From Nostocoides sp039812405 (lineage in GTDB: Bacteria; Actinomycetota; Actinomycetes; Actinomycetales; Dermatophilaceae), in NCBI GenBank assembly GCA_039812405.1, contig JBDIAL010000065.1, positions 1-16,155 on the forward strand: a stretch of DNA of 16,155 nt, given 5' to 3'. The notes beneath the pieces are model-generated. The model was not told the DNA's origin. It saw only the letters and a list, made by a program, of their open reading frames with translations, and did no database searches. The position numbers and the translations under genes were made by a program. Positions within the stretch are counted from its first letter, which is position 1. Every line of letters begins with the position of its first letter. Shown piece after piece: positions 7,732 to 14,904 of the stretch.

Positions 7732-8715
7732 CTAGTCCTCCTCTCGGAAGAAGCGCTGGATGGGAAGGATGACGACGAGGACGAGCAGGCTCAGCACGAT
7801 CGCCAGCGCCGAGGACTGACCGATCCGGTTCTCGGTGAAGGCCAGCTGGTAGACCTGCACACCCGGCACCATCGTGCTGTAGCCGGGGCCGCCCTGGGTC
7901 GACATGTAGACCACGTCGAAGCTGGCGAGGGCGGAGATGATGGTGATCGTGACGCATACCCCGATCTCTCGGCGCAGCCCCGGAAGGGTGATGGCCCGGA
8001 ACTGCTGGAGCCGGTTGGCCCCGTCCAGCTGGGCTGCCTCGTAGAGGGAGCCGTCGATCTTGCCGATCCCCGCCAGCAGGAGCAGGGTGCACAGGCCCAT
8101 CGCCAGCCAGGTGCCGATGACGCCGACCGAGGGCAGGGCCCAGGTGAAGTCACCGAGCCAGGCCCGGGTCAGCGAGTGGAGCCCGACCGCGTTGAGGAGC
8201 TGGTTGACGGCCCCGTTCGGCGAGTACATCCACGTCCAGGCGACAGCCGCGGCCGCGCCCGGGATGATCTGCGGAAGGAACATGAGGACCCGGGCCGACG
8301 CCCCGAAGAACTTCGACCTCATCTCCCGCACGATGGTGGCGACGACCAGCGCGATCCCGAGCGGCAGGAAGGTGAAGAAGATGATGAGGAAGAACGAGTG
8401 GAGGATGGAGGAGAACAGGCGTGGCTCGGTGAACACGCGCACGTAGTTGGAGATCCCGGCCGGGGTCGCCGCCCCGATGCCGTCCCAGTTGAAGAAGGAG
8501 TACTGGATGGCGGTGATGACCGGGTAGAGCTCGAAGATCGCGTACATCACGAGCGCCGGCAGGGCGAACAGCCAGCCGAGCCATGCCGCCCGCCGACTGC
8601 CGACCGGGCGTGGGGACCCCGCCCGCTCGCGTCGCCGGGGACGCGAGCGGGCGGAGTCGATCGAGGGAGTGGCCGCGGGCGGCTCCGGCGCGATGGCGCC
8701 GTCGATGCTGCTCAT
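7732..8715 (-). CDS. Sugar ABC transporter permease 1 (MalF/CUT1 family)
   Basis: This 327-aa integral membrane protein is the partner channel subunit of the next permease. A basic, Pro/Ser/Arg-rich cytoplasmic N-terminus (1-43) precedes six hydrophobic spans near 46-66, 105-128, 143-162, 194-216, 252-270 and 303-320. The EAA loop is at 226-245 (EAAQLDGANRLQQFRAITLP). The ATG at 8715 lies 13 nt after the binding-protein stop; its AAGGA ribosome binding site overlaps that stop codon (TAAGGA). This spacing supports cotranscription as the second gene of the operon. The operon contains no ATP-binding gene. Confidence 0.95.
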   Translation of the reverse strand: MSSIDGAIAPEPPAATPSIDSARSRPRRRERAGSPRPVGSRRAAWLGWLFALPALVMYAIFELYPVITAIQYSFFNWDGIGAATPAGISNYVRVFTEPRLFSSILHSFFLIIFFTFLPLGIALVVATIVREMRSKFFGASARVLMFLPQIIPGAAAAVAWTWMYSPNGAVNQLLNAVGLHSLTRAWLGDFTWALPSVGVIGTWLAMGLCTLLLLAGIGKIDGSLYEAAQLDGANRLQQFRAITLPGLRREIGVCVTITIISALASFDVVYMSTQGGPGYSTMVPGVQVYQLAFTENRIGQSSALAIVLSLLVLVVILPIQRFFREED

Positions 8716-8728
8716 CTCTCGGATGTCC

Positions 8729-10081
8729 TTACTGCTGGAGCTCGTTCTCGTACTCCGCCTGGACGTTGTCCAGGAACTTCTGCGCCGTCGTCTTCCCGCC
8801 GAGGAAGTTCTGGGTCTCGGGGGTCCACGCCTGGTTGGAGATGCCGGCCGTCGCGTTCTGCACGAACGGCACCTGGCCCCCCGCGGTGGACAGCGTGTCG
8901 AAGGCCTTCAGGACGTCGCCCAGGACATCGCCGGAGGCGATCTTCGGAGCGGTCGCGGAGGTCGAGCCGGTCGGCATGTACGAGTTGTCGACGGCGATCT
9001 GCCGCGCCTCGTCGCTGGACAGGAAGTTGAGGAACGCCGCCGCGGCGTCCTTGTGCGTCGACTTGCTGGGGATCCCGAAGGCGGTGGCCGCGTCGGACAT
9101 CGCCCCCGCCTGTCCGCCCTCGGTGAAGGCGGGGAACTCGACGAAGCCGACGTTGCTCCCCATGGCCTTGGCGAGCGCGTTCGCGTCCCAGTTGCCCGAG
9201 ACGTAGAACACGCCCTTGCCCTGCTCGAACATGGCGATCGTCGCGTTGGAGTCCAGGCCGTTGAGGCCCGAGGGGAGGTAGCCGGCGGTGTTCCACGCGC
9301 CGAGCTGCTGCGCGGCCTTGACGCCCTCCGGCGTGTTGATCTTCGCGCCCGGCGCGTTGAAGACCCACTGCGTCACGGCCTTGACCCCCATCGTGGAGTT
9401 GGCCATGAGCTGGAACGGCATGACCGCCGCGCCCATCTTGTTGCTGACCATGAGGCCGGTGAGGCCGTCCTGCTTGGCCTTGCCGAAGAAGGTCGTCAGC
9501 TGCGCCACGGACGTCGGCGCGCCCGACATCCCGACCTTGGTGGCGAGCTTCTTGTTGTAGTAGAGGCCGGTCATCGTGAACCCGGACGGCTTGGCGTAGA
9601 GGTCTCCGGACCCCGCCACGTTGTTCTCCTCACGGAACTGGCTCAGCTGCGACGCCGGCAGCGAGTCCCAGCTGTATGCCTTCTCGTACGGCGTGAGGTC
9701 CGTGAGCAGTCCGTTCTTGGTCCCCGAGGTCACCGAGATGACCCGGATCAGGTCGGGCGGCGTCGCCGAGGCCAGCTGGCGCGGCTGGTTCTGCGTCGTG
9801 ACCGCGTCCGGGTCGTAGGTCCCGGTGATCGTCACGTTCGGGTACTTCTTCTCGAAGGCCGCGATGAGCGCCTCGTCCATGGCCTTGAGCCCCTGGCCGT
9901 CGTACAGGGTCAGCTTGATCGGCTCCGATCCGAGCGTCGTGCTCACCGAGGTCGCCGCGCTGGAGGTCGCGCCGCCGGAGCCGCTCCCCGGGGCGCAGGC
10001 CGCCAGCACACCTCCCGCGGCGAGAGCGGTCACGCTGATCGTCATGACCCGACGCTGTCGAGTGAGAGCGGGGTGGCTCAT
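8729..10081 (-). CDS. Sugar ABC transporter substrate-binding lipoprotein (CUT1 family)
   Basis: This 450-aa lipoprotein captures the sugar outside the membrane and hands it to the permeases. The signal peptide has a basic start (RQRR), a hydrophobic core, and a lipobox VLAAC with Cys29 as the lipidated residue, followed by a Gly/Ser/Thr-rich tether (30-50). The rest matches solute-binding family 1: IKLTLYDGQGLKAMDEALIA near the start, YAKPSGFTMTGLYYNKKLA mid-protein and FLSSDEARQIAVDNSYMPTG toward the end. The ATG at 10081 is chosen because AGGAG lies 5 nt upstream and the signal peptide begins directly. An in-frame start at 10111 would add ten residues ahead of the basic region. It is the first gene of the operon and sits behind an operator-controlled promoter. 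Confidence 0.95.
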   Translation of the reverse strand: MSHPALTRQRRVMTISVTALAAGGVLAACAPGSGSGGATSSAATSVSTTLGSEPIKLTLYDGQGLKAMDEALIAAFEKKYPNVTITGTYDPDAVTTQNQPRQLASATPPDLIRVISVTSGTKNGLLTDLTPYEKAYSWDSLPASQLSQFREENNVAGSGDLYAKPSGFTMTGLYYNKKLATKVGMSGAPTSVAQLTTFFGKAKQDGLTGLMVSNKMGAAVMPFQLMANSTMGVKAVTQWVFNAPGAKINTPEGVKAAQQLGAWNTAGYLPSGLNGLDSNATIAMFEQGKGVFYVSGNWDANALAKAMGSNVGFVEFPAFTEGGQAGAMSDAATAFGIPSKSTHKDAAAAFLNFLSSDEARQIAVDNSYMPTGSTSATAPKIASGDVLGDVLKAFDTLSTAGGQVPFVQNATAGISNQAWTPETQNFLGGKTTAQKFLDNVQAEYENELQQ

Positions 10082-10165
10082 TGCTGCTCCTGCTTCGTCG
10101 AAGGGTGACACCTGGGCCGGGTGCCTGGGTCGCGCCGGGTGATCTCCTCGGGTTGCCAGAGGAGA

Positions 10166-10181
10166 CTGGAAGCGCTTCCAG
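10166..10181. promoter_or_regulatory. LacI-type operator O1 (16-bp perfect palindrome)
   Basis: CTGGAAGCGCTTCCAG is a perfect 16-bp palindrome with the central CG step typical of LacI/GalR-family operators. It lies where transcription from the operon promoter at 10186-10214 should begin (start expected near 10179), so bound repressor would block initiation. The likely ligand is the LacI-family protein encoded at 10296-11318. Confidence 0.85.
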
Positions 10182-10185
10182 AGTG

Positions 10186-10214
10186 AGTATGAAGGGCATC
10201 CCCTGACCCGTCAA
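10186..10214 (-). promoter_or_regulatory. Sigma-70-type promoter of the sugar transport operon
   Basis: On the minus strand, TTGACG (10214-10209) and CATACT (10191-10186) are separated by exactly 17 bp. This is a good match to vegetative -35/-10 elements. It is placed about 105 nt before the binding-protein start codon, and its predicted start point falls inside operator O1. Confidence 0.65.
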
Positions 10215-10263
10215 GGGGTCCATTGGCTCGTTGTTCCATTTGTGACCTCAGGGGCGTGGGAAA

Positions 10264-10277
10264 TGAAAGCGCTTCCA
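10264..10277. promoter_or_regulatory. LacI-type operator O2 upstream of the regulator gene
   Basis: TGAAAGCGCTTCCA differs from the O1 core (TGGAAGCGCTTCCA) at one base. It ends 18 nt before the regulator's ATG and its centre is 97 bp from that of O1. The location fits autorepression, and the two sites could also be bridged by a tetrameric repressor. A TATCCT at 10284-10289 might be the regulator's -10 box, leaving a very short or absent leader, but this is weak. Confidence 0.75.
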
Positions 10278-10295
10278 GATCAGTATCCTGGGGCG

Positions 10296-11318
10296 ATGGC
10301 CGAGGCATCGCGGAGGACGACCCTCGCCGACATCGCGCGCCTCGCCGGCGTCGGGCTGGGCACCGCCTCGCGCGCGCTGAGCGATGCGCCCAACGTGGCG
10401 CCCGAGACCCGCCGCCGGGTGCGGCAGGTGGCCGAGGACCAGCAGTACGTCGTCTCGCCCGACGCATCGCGACTGGCCAAGGGGGACACCGGGCGCGTGG
10501 CGCTCCTCATCCCGCACCTGTCCCGCTGGTACTTCGGCGCGGTGGTGGAGGGGCTGGACAGCGTCCTGCGACAGGCCGACCTGGACGTCCTGCTCTACCA
10601 CGTGGGCGACCTCCGCGACCGCAAGGAGTTCTTCCGCAAGCTGCCCGCCCGGCGCAAGGTCGACGCTGTCGTGGTGGTCGCCTTCCAGGTCGACGACCAG
10701 GAGCAGCGTCGGCTGGAGCTGATGGGCGTCCACGTGGTCGCGGCAGGAGGCCAGATCGCCACCTACCCGTTCGTGAGCATCGACGACTACGCGGCAGCCC
10801 GGCAGGCGGTCAACCACCTCGTCCAGCTCGGCCACCGCCGCATCGCCATGCTGGAGGCCACCGACCCCGACCAGCCGACGCTCGTGACCCGACGGTCCGA
10901 CGCCTACTACGACGCACTCGGCGAGGCCGGCGTGGCCGTCGACCCCGATCTCGTCGTCACGTCCGACTGGGGTGGCGAGAACGGCGCACTCGCCATGGGG
11001 CAGCTGCTCGGACTGCGCCACCAGCCCACCGCGATCTACGCCCAGTCCGACGAGGTGGCACTCGGCGCGATCCGCACCATCCGCCGCGCCGGACTCCGCA
11101 TCCCCGAGGACATCTCCGTCGTCGGCATCGACGACCATCCGACCGCCGCGCTGGCGGACCTGACGACCGTCCGGCAGGACCCCTACGAACAGGGCCGACG
11201 GTCCGGCGAGCTGCTCCTGGCGATCATGCGGGGCGAGTCCCTCGACTACGACCCCACCGTGCCCACCCAGCTGGTGGTGCGGGCGACCACCGGGCCACCC
11301 CGCCGGTCGCCCGCGTGA
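10296..11318 (+). CDS. LacI-family transcriptional regulator
   Basis: This 340-aa DNA-binding repressor begins with the LacI helix-turn-helix TLADIARLAGVGLGTASRAL (9-28). A hinge-helix region around SPDASRLAKG (54-63) follows. The remainder is the periplasmic-binding-protein-like effector domain: VALLIPHLSRWYFGAVVEGL, HLVQLGHRRIAML, AIYAQSDEVALGAIR and SVVGIDDHPTAALADLTTVRQD. Effector identity is unknown, but a sugar or derivative entering through the divergent transporter is expected. I chose the ATG at 10296 because the HTH follows at the usual distance. The upstream in-frame start at 10242 would place operator O2 inside the coding region. No strong Shine-Dalgarno is present, so the message may be nearly leaderless. 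Its 3' end converges with the glycosidase gene 27 nt away. Confidence 0.93.
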   Translation: MAEASRRTTLADIARLAGVGLGTASRALSDAPNVAPETRRRVRQVAEDQQYVVSPDASRLAKGDTGRVALLIPHLSRWYFGAVVEGLDSVLRQADLDVLLYHVGDLRDRKEFFRKLPARRKVDAVVVVAFQVDDQEQRRLELMGVHVVAAGGQIATYPFVSIDDYAAARQAVNHLVQLGHRRIAMLEATDPDQPTLVTRRSDAYYDALGEAGVAVDPDLVVTSDWGGENGALAMGQLLGLRHQPTAIYAQSDEVALGAIRTIRRAGLRIPEDISVVGIDDHPTAALADLTTVRQDPYEQGRRSGELLLAIMRGESLDYDPTVPTQLVVRATTGPPRRSPA

Positions 11319-11345
11319 GCCCGCGGCGGCAGCCGGTCGGCGGCT

Positions 11346-12383
11346 CTACAGCAGCCGGAGGGGCTCGGGGTCGATGATCCTCCCGAAGTGCGGCGACCGC
11401 TCGTCGTGCTCGAAGGCGAGGAGGAGCCACTCGCCGCTCTCCCGCTCGCGAACCAGGCGGCCGGCATACCGATCGCTCCCGGTGATCGGCCTGGCGTTCG
11501 CCAGGTCGAAGGGGCCCACCACGGAGTCCCCCTCGGCCAGCCACACCCCGCAGTCCCTGCCCCGGTCAGGAGCCCGGAGGGACCGCTCGGGGGGCAGGCA
11601 GGAGAACACCAGGGTCGGCTTCCCGGCAACGGTCACGACCTGGAGCACCTCCATCTGCGCGAAGCCCTGACCCGGGTCGCTCAGCGGCGGCTGCACCGTC
11701 CACGACATCAGGTCCGGCGACGTCGCATGCCCGATGACGCCCCGGTCGTCGAGCGGTCCGTGGTCGGCCCTGGCGGTGACCAGCATGTGCCACCCCCTGC
11801 CGCCGGGATCGGCGAACACATAGGGGTCGCGGAAGGCCTCGTCCGACCACGTCCCGTCCGCCAACGTCTCGTAGTAGCGCGGATCGGCGGTCAGGACGGG
11901 GTTCCTCGGGCTCTTCGTCCAGACGTGGAGGTCGGGGGACGTCGCGAGACCGATCGACTGGACCACGCCCCGGGGCGTGTCGGCACCCCCGGTGTAGAAC
12001 ATCACCCACCCGCCGTCCGGGTGTCGGACGACCGAGCCGGTCCAGGTGGCAACACCGTCGAAGTCGTCGGCCTCCCCTCGGACCAGGGCGTCCCGGACGC
12101 GCACCCACGTCCGCAGGTCGCCGGAGACGGCGTGACCCACCGAGGCCCGACGATGGCGCCGTGACGGGTCGCCCAGCGCCCTCGACGCGAAGAGGAAGAA
12201 GAGGTGATAGCTGGATCCGTCGTCGACGATCCAGGAGTCCCACACCCACGAGTCAGGCAGCTCCAGCACGTGCCCTGTTATAGGCCACCTCGCCCGAGAC
12301 GCCGCGCCCGGGGCCCCGACCGATGCACGGGTATGCCGACCGCTCGTATGCCGACCGCTCGCCTCTGGAGCCGGCCGCGTCAC
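11346..12383 (-). CDS. Glycoside hydrolase of clan GH-J type (GH68/GH32-like five-blade propeller), propeller-only
   Basis: This 345-aa protein resembles beta-fructosidases. VWDSWIVDDG (47-56, candidate nucleophile Asp49) recalls the VWDSWP motif of GH68 levansucrases. TWTGS (113-117), FRDPYVF (184-190, the transition-state-stabilising RDP) and QMEVLQ with Glu245 in the acid/base position follow in the order expected for GH32/GH68; GH43 is the alternative. GH32 enzymes usually run 450-550 aa with a C-terminal beta-sandwich, which is absent here. No signal peptide is seen, so it probably acts inside the cell. The GTG start at 12383 overlaps the transglutaminase-like gene's stop (GTGA), suggesting coupled translation. 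The first 35 residues are not conserved-looking and contain a 15-bp tandem duplication, so the true start could be further in. Confidence 0.72.
   Translation of the reverse strand: MTRPAPEASGRHTSGRHTRASVGAPGAASRARWPITGHVLELPDSWVWDSWIVDDGSSYHLFFLFASRALGDPSRRHRRASVGHAVSGDLRTWVRVRDALVRGEADDFDGVATWTGSVVRHPDGGWVMFYTGGADTPRGVVQSIGLATSPDLHVWTKSPRNPVLTADPRYYETLADGTWSDEAFRDPYVFADPGGRGWHMLVTARADHGPLDDRGVIGHATSPDLMSWTVQPPLSDPGQGFAQMEVLQVVTVAGKPTLVFSCLPPERSLRAPDRGRDCGVWLAEGDSVVGPFDLANARPITGSDRYAGRLVRERESGEWLLLAFEHDERSPHFGRIIDPEPLRLL
12331..12360. repeat. Perfect 15-bp tandem duplication
   Basis: The unit GTATGCCGACCGCTC occurs twice without a gap. Read on the minus strand it gives the doubled pentapeptide SGRHT-SGRHT in the poorly conserved N-terminus of the propeller glycosidase. 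Its length is a multiple of three, so the frame is kept. Each unit carries the GTATGCC motif that is frequent across the window. Confidence 0.9.
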
Positions 12384-13312
12384 CGGGCCGGATGACCGGG
12401 GACACGCCTGCCGAGGTCGATCCGCCGAGACGCTCGGCCATAGGGGGAGTGCTGGATGACCGTGTGTCCCGGGCGAATCCGGTGATCGCCGGCATACAGC
12501 CGGGCCAGCTCGCGCTCGGCGACGTCGTCACCGTCGTCGGCCCGGATCAGCAGCGCGGCGAGGGTGTCGATGAGGTCCACCTCGCCGCTGCCGGCCGTCA
12601 CACCCCATTCGTCCCACAGGAGCAGCTCGTCGCCGCATCGATGGGCCACCTCGTAGATCACGTAGGTGCGGATCAGGGACGGGCCGGACATCGTCGAGCC
12701 CGGGGTGACGCAATACCGGTGTGGTTCGGGAAGATCGCCGTTCCGGAGTCGATGCCAGACCTGGGCCGCCGTCCGGAAGGGTGCATCCGGGCCGTGCGGG
12801 ATGTCCGTGGCGTCGAACCCGGAGCCCGGCGCCTCGGGGTCCACCCGTCGCCACCGATCCCCGTCCCAGTACTCCGCGACGACGTGGTCGACGGCATGAC
12901 CGGCCACGAGGTAGTCGGCGAACCCGATCCGGGTGCGTGCCGGGATCCCGTGCTCCCGGAGGCCACCGACGACGAACAGCGCGTGATCGCGACAGCAGCC
13001 GGCGACCCGGGTGGACGGCTCGCGACGCTCGCCGAGCGGCCGGCCCCGATGGCGCGCCTGGTCCCGCTCGAGGATGACCTCCAGCCAGCGGCTGTCGACC
13101 TCGTCCCGGCGATGCTCGGGCAGGTCCGGCAGCTCGGCCCGGTAGTGCCCGATGACGTTCCGAGCGGTCGCGCAGAGCCCTGCGACGTCGAGGGGGTCGA
13201 GCTCCTGCAGCAGCCACCGGTGCCGACCGGGCTCGGAGAGCCTCGTGTGCCTCGCCCACCTCGACACCGCTGACCCCGACGGCTGGTGGGGCGACCCGCT
13301 ACGACCCGTCAC
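12380..13312 (-). CDS. Transglutaminase-fold protein (cysteine protease-like superfamily)
   Basis: This is a 310-aa cytoplasmic-looking protein with a transglutaminase core triad. Cys107 lies in GCCRDHALF, which matches the G-x-C-R-D-x-A pattern; His143 is in DHVVAEYWDGDRW and Asp158 in RVDPE. This fold is used by transamidases and by peptidases or amidases in bacteria, so the reaction and substrate are not known. No signal peptide or membrane span is visible. The chosen start is the GTG at 13312 with AAGGGG just upstream; internal GTGs near residue 16 are alternatives. Its stop overlaps the GTG of the propeller glycosidase by four bases, so the two should be cotranscribed. Confidence 0.75.
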   Translation of the reverse strand: MTGRSGSPHQPSGSAVSRWARHTRLSEPGRHRWLLQELDPLDVAGLCATARNVIGHYRAELPDLPEHRRDEVDSRWLEVILERDQARHRGRPLGERREPSTRVAGCCRDHALFVVGGLREHGIPARTRIGFADYLVAGHAVDHVVAEYWDGDRWRRVDPEAPGSGFDATDIPHGPDAPFRTAAQVWHRLRNGDLPEPHRYCVTPGSTMSGPSLIRTYVIYEVAHRCGDELLLWDEWGVTAGSGEVDLIDTLAALLIRADDGDDVAERELARLYAGDHRIRPGHTVIQHSPYGRASRRIDLGRRVPGHPAR

Positions 13313-13320
13313 AGTCCCCT

Positions 13321-13349
13321 TGCTATCGCCATTCCCACCGGATTCTCAA
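13321..13349 (-). promoter_or_regulatory. Candidate promoter of the transglutaminase-glycosidase pair
   Basis: On the minus strand TTGAGA (13349-13344) is followed after 17 bp by ATAGCA (13326-13321), or after 16 bp by GATAGC. The -10 lies so close to the GTG at 13312 that the transcript would have almost no leader. The -10 match is modest. Confidence 0.35.
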
Positions 13350-13417
13350 CCGGTTGGCGCCGACCGAGCTGAGCAGCTGGCCCGGCGCGGTCCGCATGCC
13401 CCTGCCGCACGCGCGTC

Positions 13418-14461
13418 TCAGCCGTAGTCGGCGAGCAGCCGATGGGTCACGCCGTCCACCCGCATACGTCCCCCGTAGGGGAGGACCCACTGCGGCCGGG
13501 TGTGCCCGAACGGCGGCCCGACCACGACGACCGCTTCCGGGTTGTAGGCGAGCACCACCTCGATGGCGACATCACGCTGGGCCGCCCGCAGGGCGCGGCG
13601 CTCGTCCGGAGTGGGCTGCACGTCGAAGCTCGACGTCGGAGGTCGCGCCACCACGACGGCGGCGACGGCCCCGAGGATCCCCCGCTCGCCGAGAGCGCGC
13701 AGGATCCAGCCGAACTCGCGCGCCGGGATGAGCTCCTCGGAGGACTCCAGGAGGAGCACCCCGCCCTGCAGCACCGCGGGGTCGGCCGGGAAGCGACCGG
13801 CGACGAGGATCCACTGGAGCACCTCGATGCACCCGCCCCACGTCCGTCCCGAGACGACGCGGTGCGGGCCCGCCCAGGTCCACGGCTCGGTGGGCTCCCG
13901 GTCGCCGAACTGCGACAGAGCCCGTGGGTCGTCCCAGGGACGGCCGACATCCTCGGACTCGCCGGGCTCGGTGATCTCGACCGGCCCACCGGTCACCAGG
14001 GCCGCCCTCAGCGCCAGCTCGTGGACGGGGTCGAGGCCCGGGCCGGGTCCCAGGTGGACCTGGGTCGAGCCGCCGTAGAAGCCCGCCACGCCATGCGTCC
14101 ACAGCCAGTTGAGCAGGTTGGTGTTGTCGCTGTACCCCAGGAAAGGCTTGGGGTCGGCGACCGCCAGCCGCGCGTCGAGGTGGGGGATGACGGTGATCTG
14201 GTCCTCGCCACCGATCGTGGCGATCACGGCCCGGATCTCGGGATCCGCGAACGCGGCGTTCACGTCGTCGGCACGCTCCTCGGCCGTCGCTCCCAGCCGG
14301 CGCGTCGTGGGGTACTCCACCGGCACCAGTCCGGTGGCCGCGTGCAGCCGCGCCAGCGCCTGCTCATGCACGGCCGGTCCCACGGCCGGCGCCGCGAACG
14401 ACGGCGACAGCACGGCGATCCTGTCTCCAGGGGCGGCCTTCGGCGGCTGGAGCAGCTCCAT
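13418..14461 (-). CDS. S66 family LD-carboxypeptidase (LdcA/MccF-like)
   Basis: This 347-aa cytoplasmic serine peptidase hydrolyses an amide bond to a terminal carboxyl group. Family members either trim L,D-tetrapeptides during peptidoglycan recycling (LdcA) or cleave microcin C-type peptidyl-nucleotides (MccF). The Ser-Glu-His triad is visible: Ser111 in GYSDNT, Glu239 in LLLESSEE and His320 in FGHTRPQ. The N-terminal PGDRIAVLSPS and the ATIGGEDQI segment are also family-typical. Length and triad positions are closer to MccF than to the shorter E. coli LdcA. The ATG at 14461 is preferred because longer starts would run into the divergent sigma factor gene. No obvious partner gene adjoins; the region to 13312 is a 105-nt gap holding the neighbouring promoter. 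Confidence 0.9.
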   Translation of the reverse strand: MELLQPPKAAPGDRIAVLSPSFAAPAVGPAVHEQALARLHAATGLVPVEYPTTRRLGATAEERADDVNAAFADPEIRAVIATIGGEDQITVIPHLDARLAVADPKPFLGYSDNTNLLNWLWTHGVAGFYGGSTQVHLGPGPGLDPVHELALRAALVTGGPVEITEPGESEDVGRPWDDPRALSQFGDREPTEPWTWAGPHRVVSGRTWGGCIEVLQWILVAGRFPADPAVLQGGVLLLESSEELIPAREFGWILRALGERGILGAVAAVVVARPPTSSFDVQPTPDERRALRAAQRDVAIEVVLAYNPEAVVVVGPPFGHTRPQWVLPYGGRMRVDGVTHRLLADYG

Positions 14462-14563
14462 GCCCCGAACGATACGGGCGCCCTTGGGCCATCTCGACGT
14501 TCCCCTTCGCATGGTGGTATGCCTCGGGTGACACACTTCTGCCCCTGCCGGACAGGATGAGGC

Positions 14564-14858
14564 ATGGAGGATCTTCACGGCCCGCGGGCCACGGCAGAGG
14601 CGCTGTTCCGGGCGGTGTACGCCGACACCCAGCCCGACGTTCTGCGTTTCGTGACACGTCGGGTCTGTCCCAGCCACGCCGAGGACGTCGTTGCCGAGGT
14701 CTTCCTGGTCGTGTGGCGACGACTGGCAGAGCTCCCGACCGGCCGAAGCGATGCCAGGGCGTGGATCTTCGGGGTGGCCCGCGGGGTTCTGCTCAACACG
14801 CAGCGCGGTGAACGACGTCAGGAGGCCCTCGAGATTCGTCTCACCGACGCCTCGACCG
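14564..14858 (+). pseudogene. ECF-type RNA polymerase sigma factor, 5' part, disrupted by an IS30 element
   Basis: About 98 codons of a sigma-70 family ECF factor remain. Region 2 is clear: AEDVVAEVFLVVWRRL (39-54, core-binding region 2.2) and ARAWIFGVARGVLLNTQRGERR (64-85, the -10 recognition part). The reading frame is interrupted soon after TDASTGR, where the IS30 left end begins, and then continues into element sequence. Region 4, needed for -35 recognition, is missing from this window. Full ECF factors are usually 160-200 aa. The start at 14564 has AGGATGAGG upstream. It diverges from the S66 peptidase gene across 102 nt. The rest of the gene may lie past the right edge, beyond the element. 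Without it the product should not be a working sigma factor. Confidence 0.82.
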
Positions 14859-14883
14859 GGCGGGTTCAGGGGTTAGCGCAACA
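14859..14883 (+). repeat. IS30 left terminal inverted repeat
   Basis: Pairs with the reverse complement of 16130-16155: GGCGG-x-TTCA-x-GG near the tip and GCGCAACA at the inner end are shared, with one single-base gap and a few mismatches between. Confidence 0.75.
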
Positions 14884-14904
14884 CGGGCCTTGTGGAGGTT
14901 GGTT

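Noticed and set aside
11317..11346. Possible bidirectional terminator between lacI and the glycosidase
   Set aside because: Only GAGCC/GGCTC with an inner GCCG-GT-CGGC can pair; the stem is short, partly inside coding ends and has no T tract.
13442..14560. Plus-strand frame opposite the S66 peptidase
   Set aside because: No recognisable features, while the minus strand shows an intact Ser-Glu-His triad.
14462..14563. Promoter for the sigma factor or S66 peptidase
   Set aside because: The 102-nt divergent spacer must contain promoters, but no -35/-10 or ECF-type pair stands out enough to place one.
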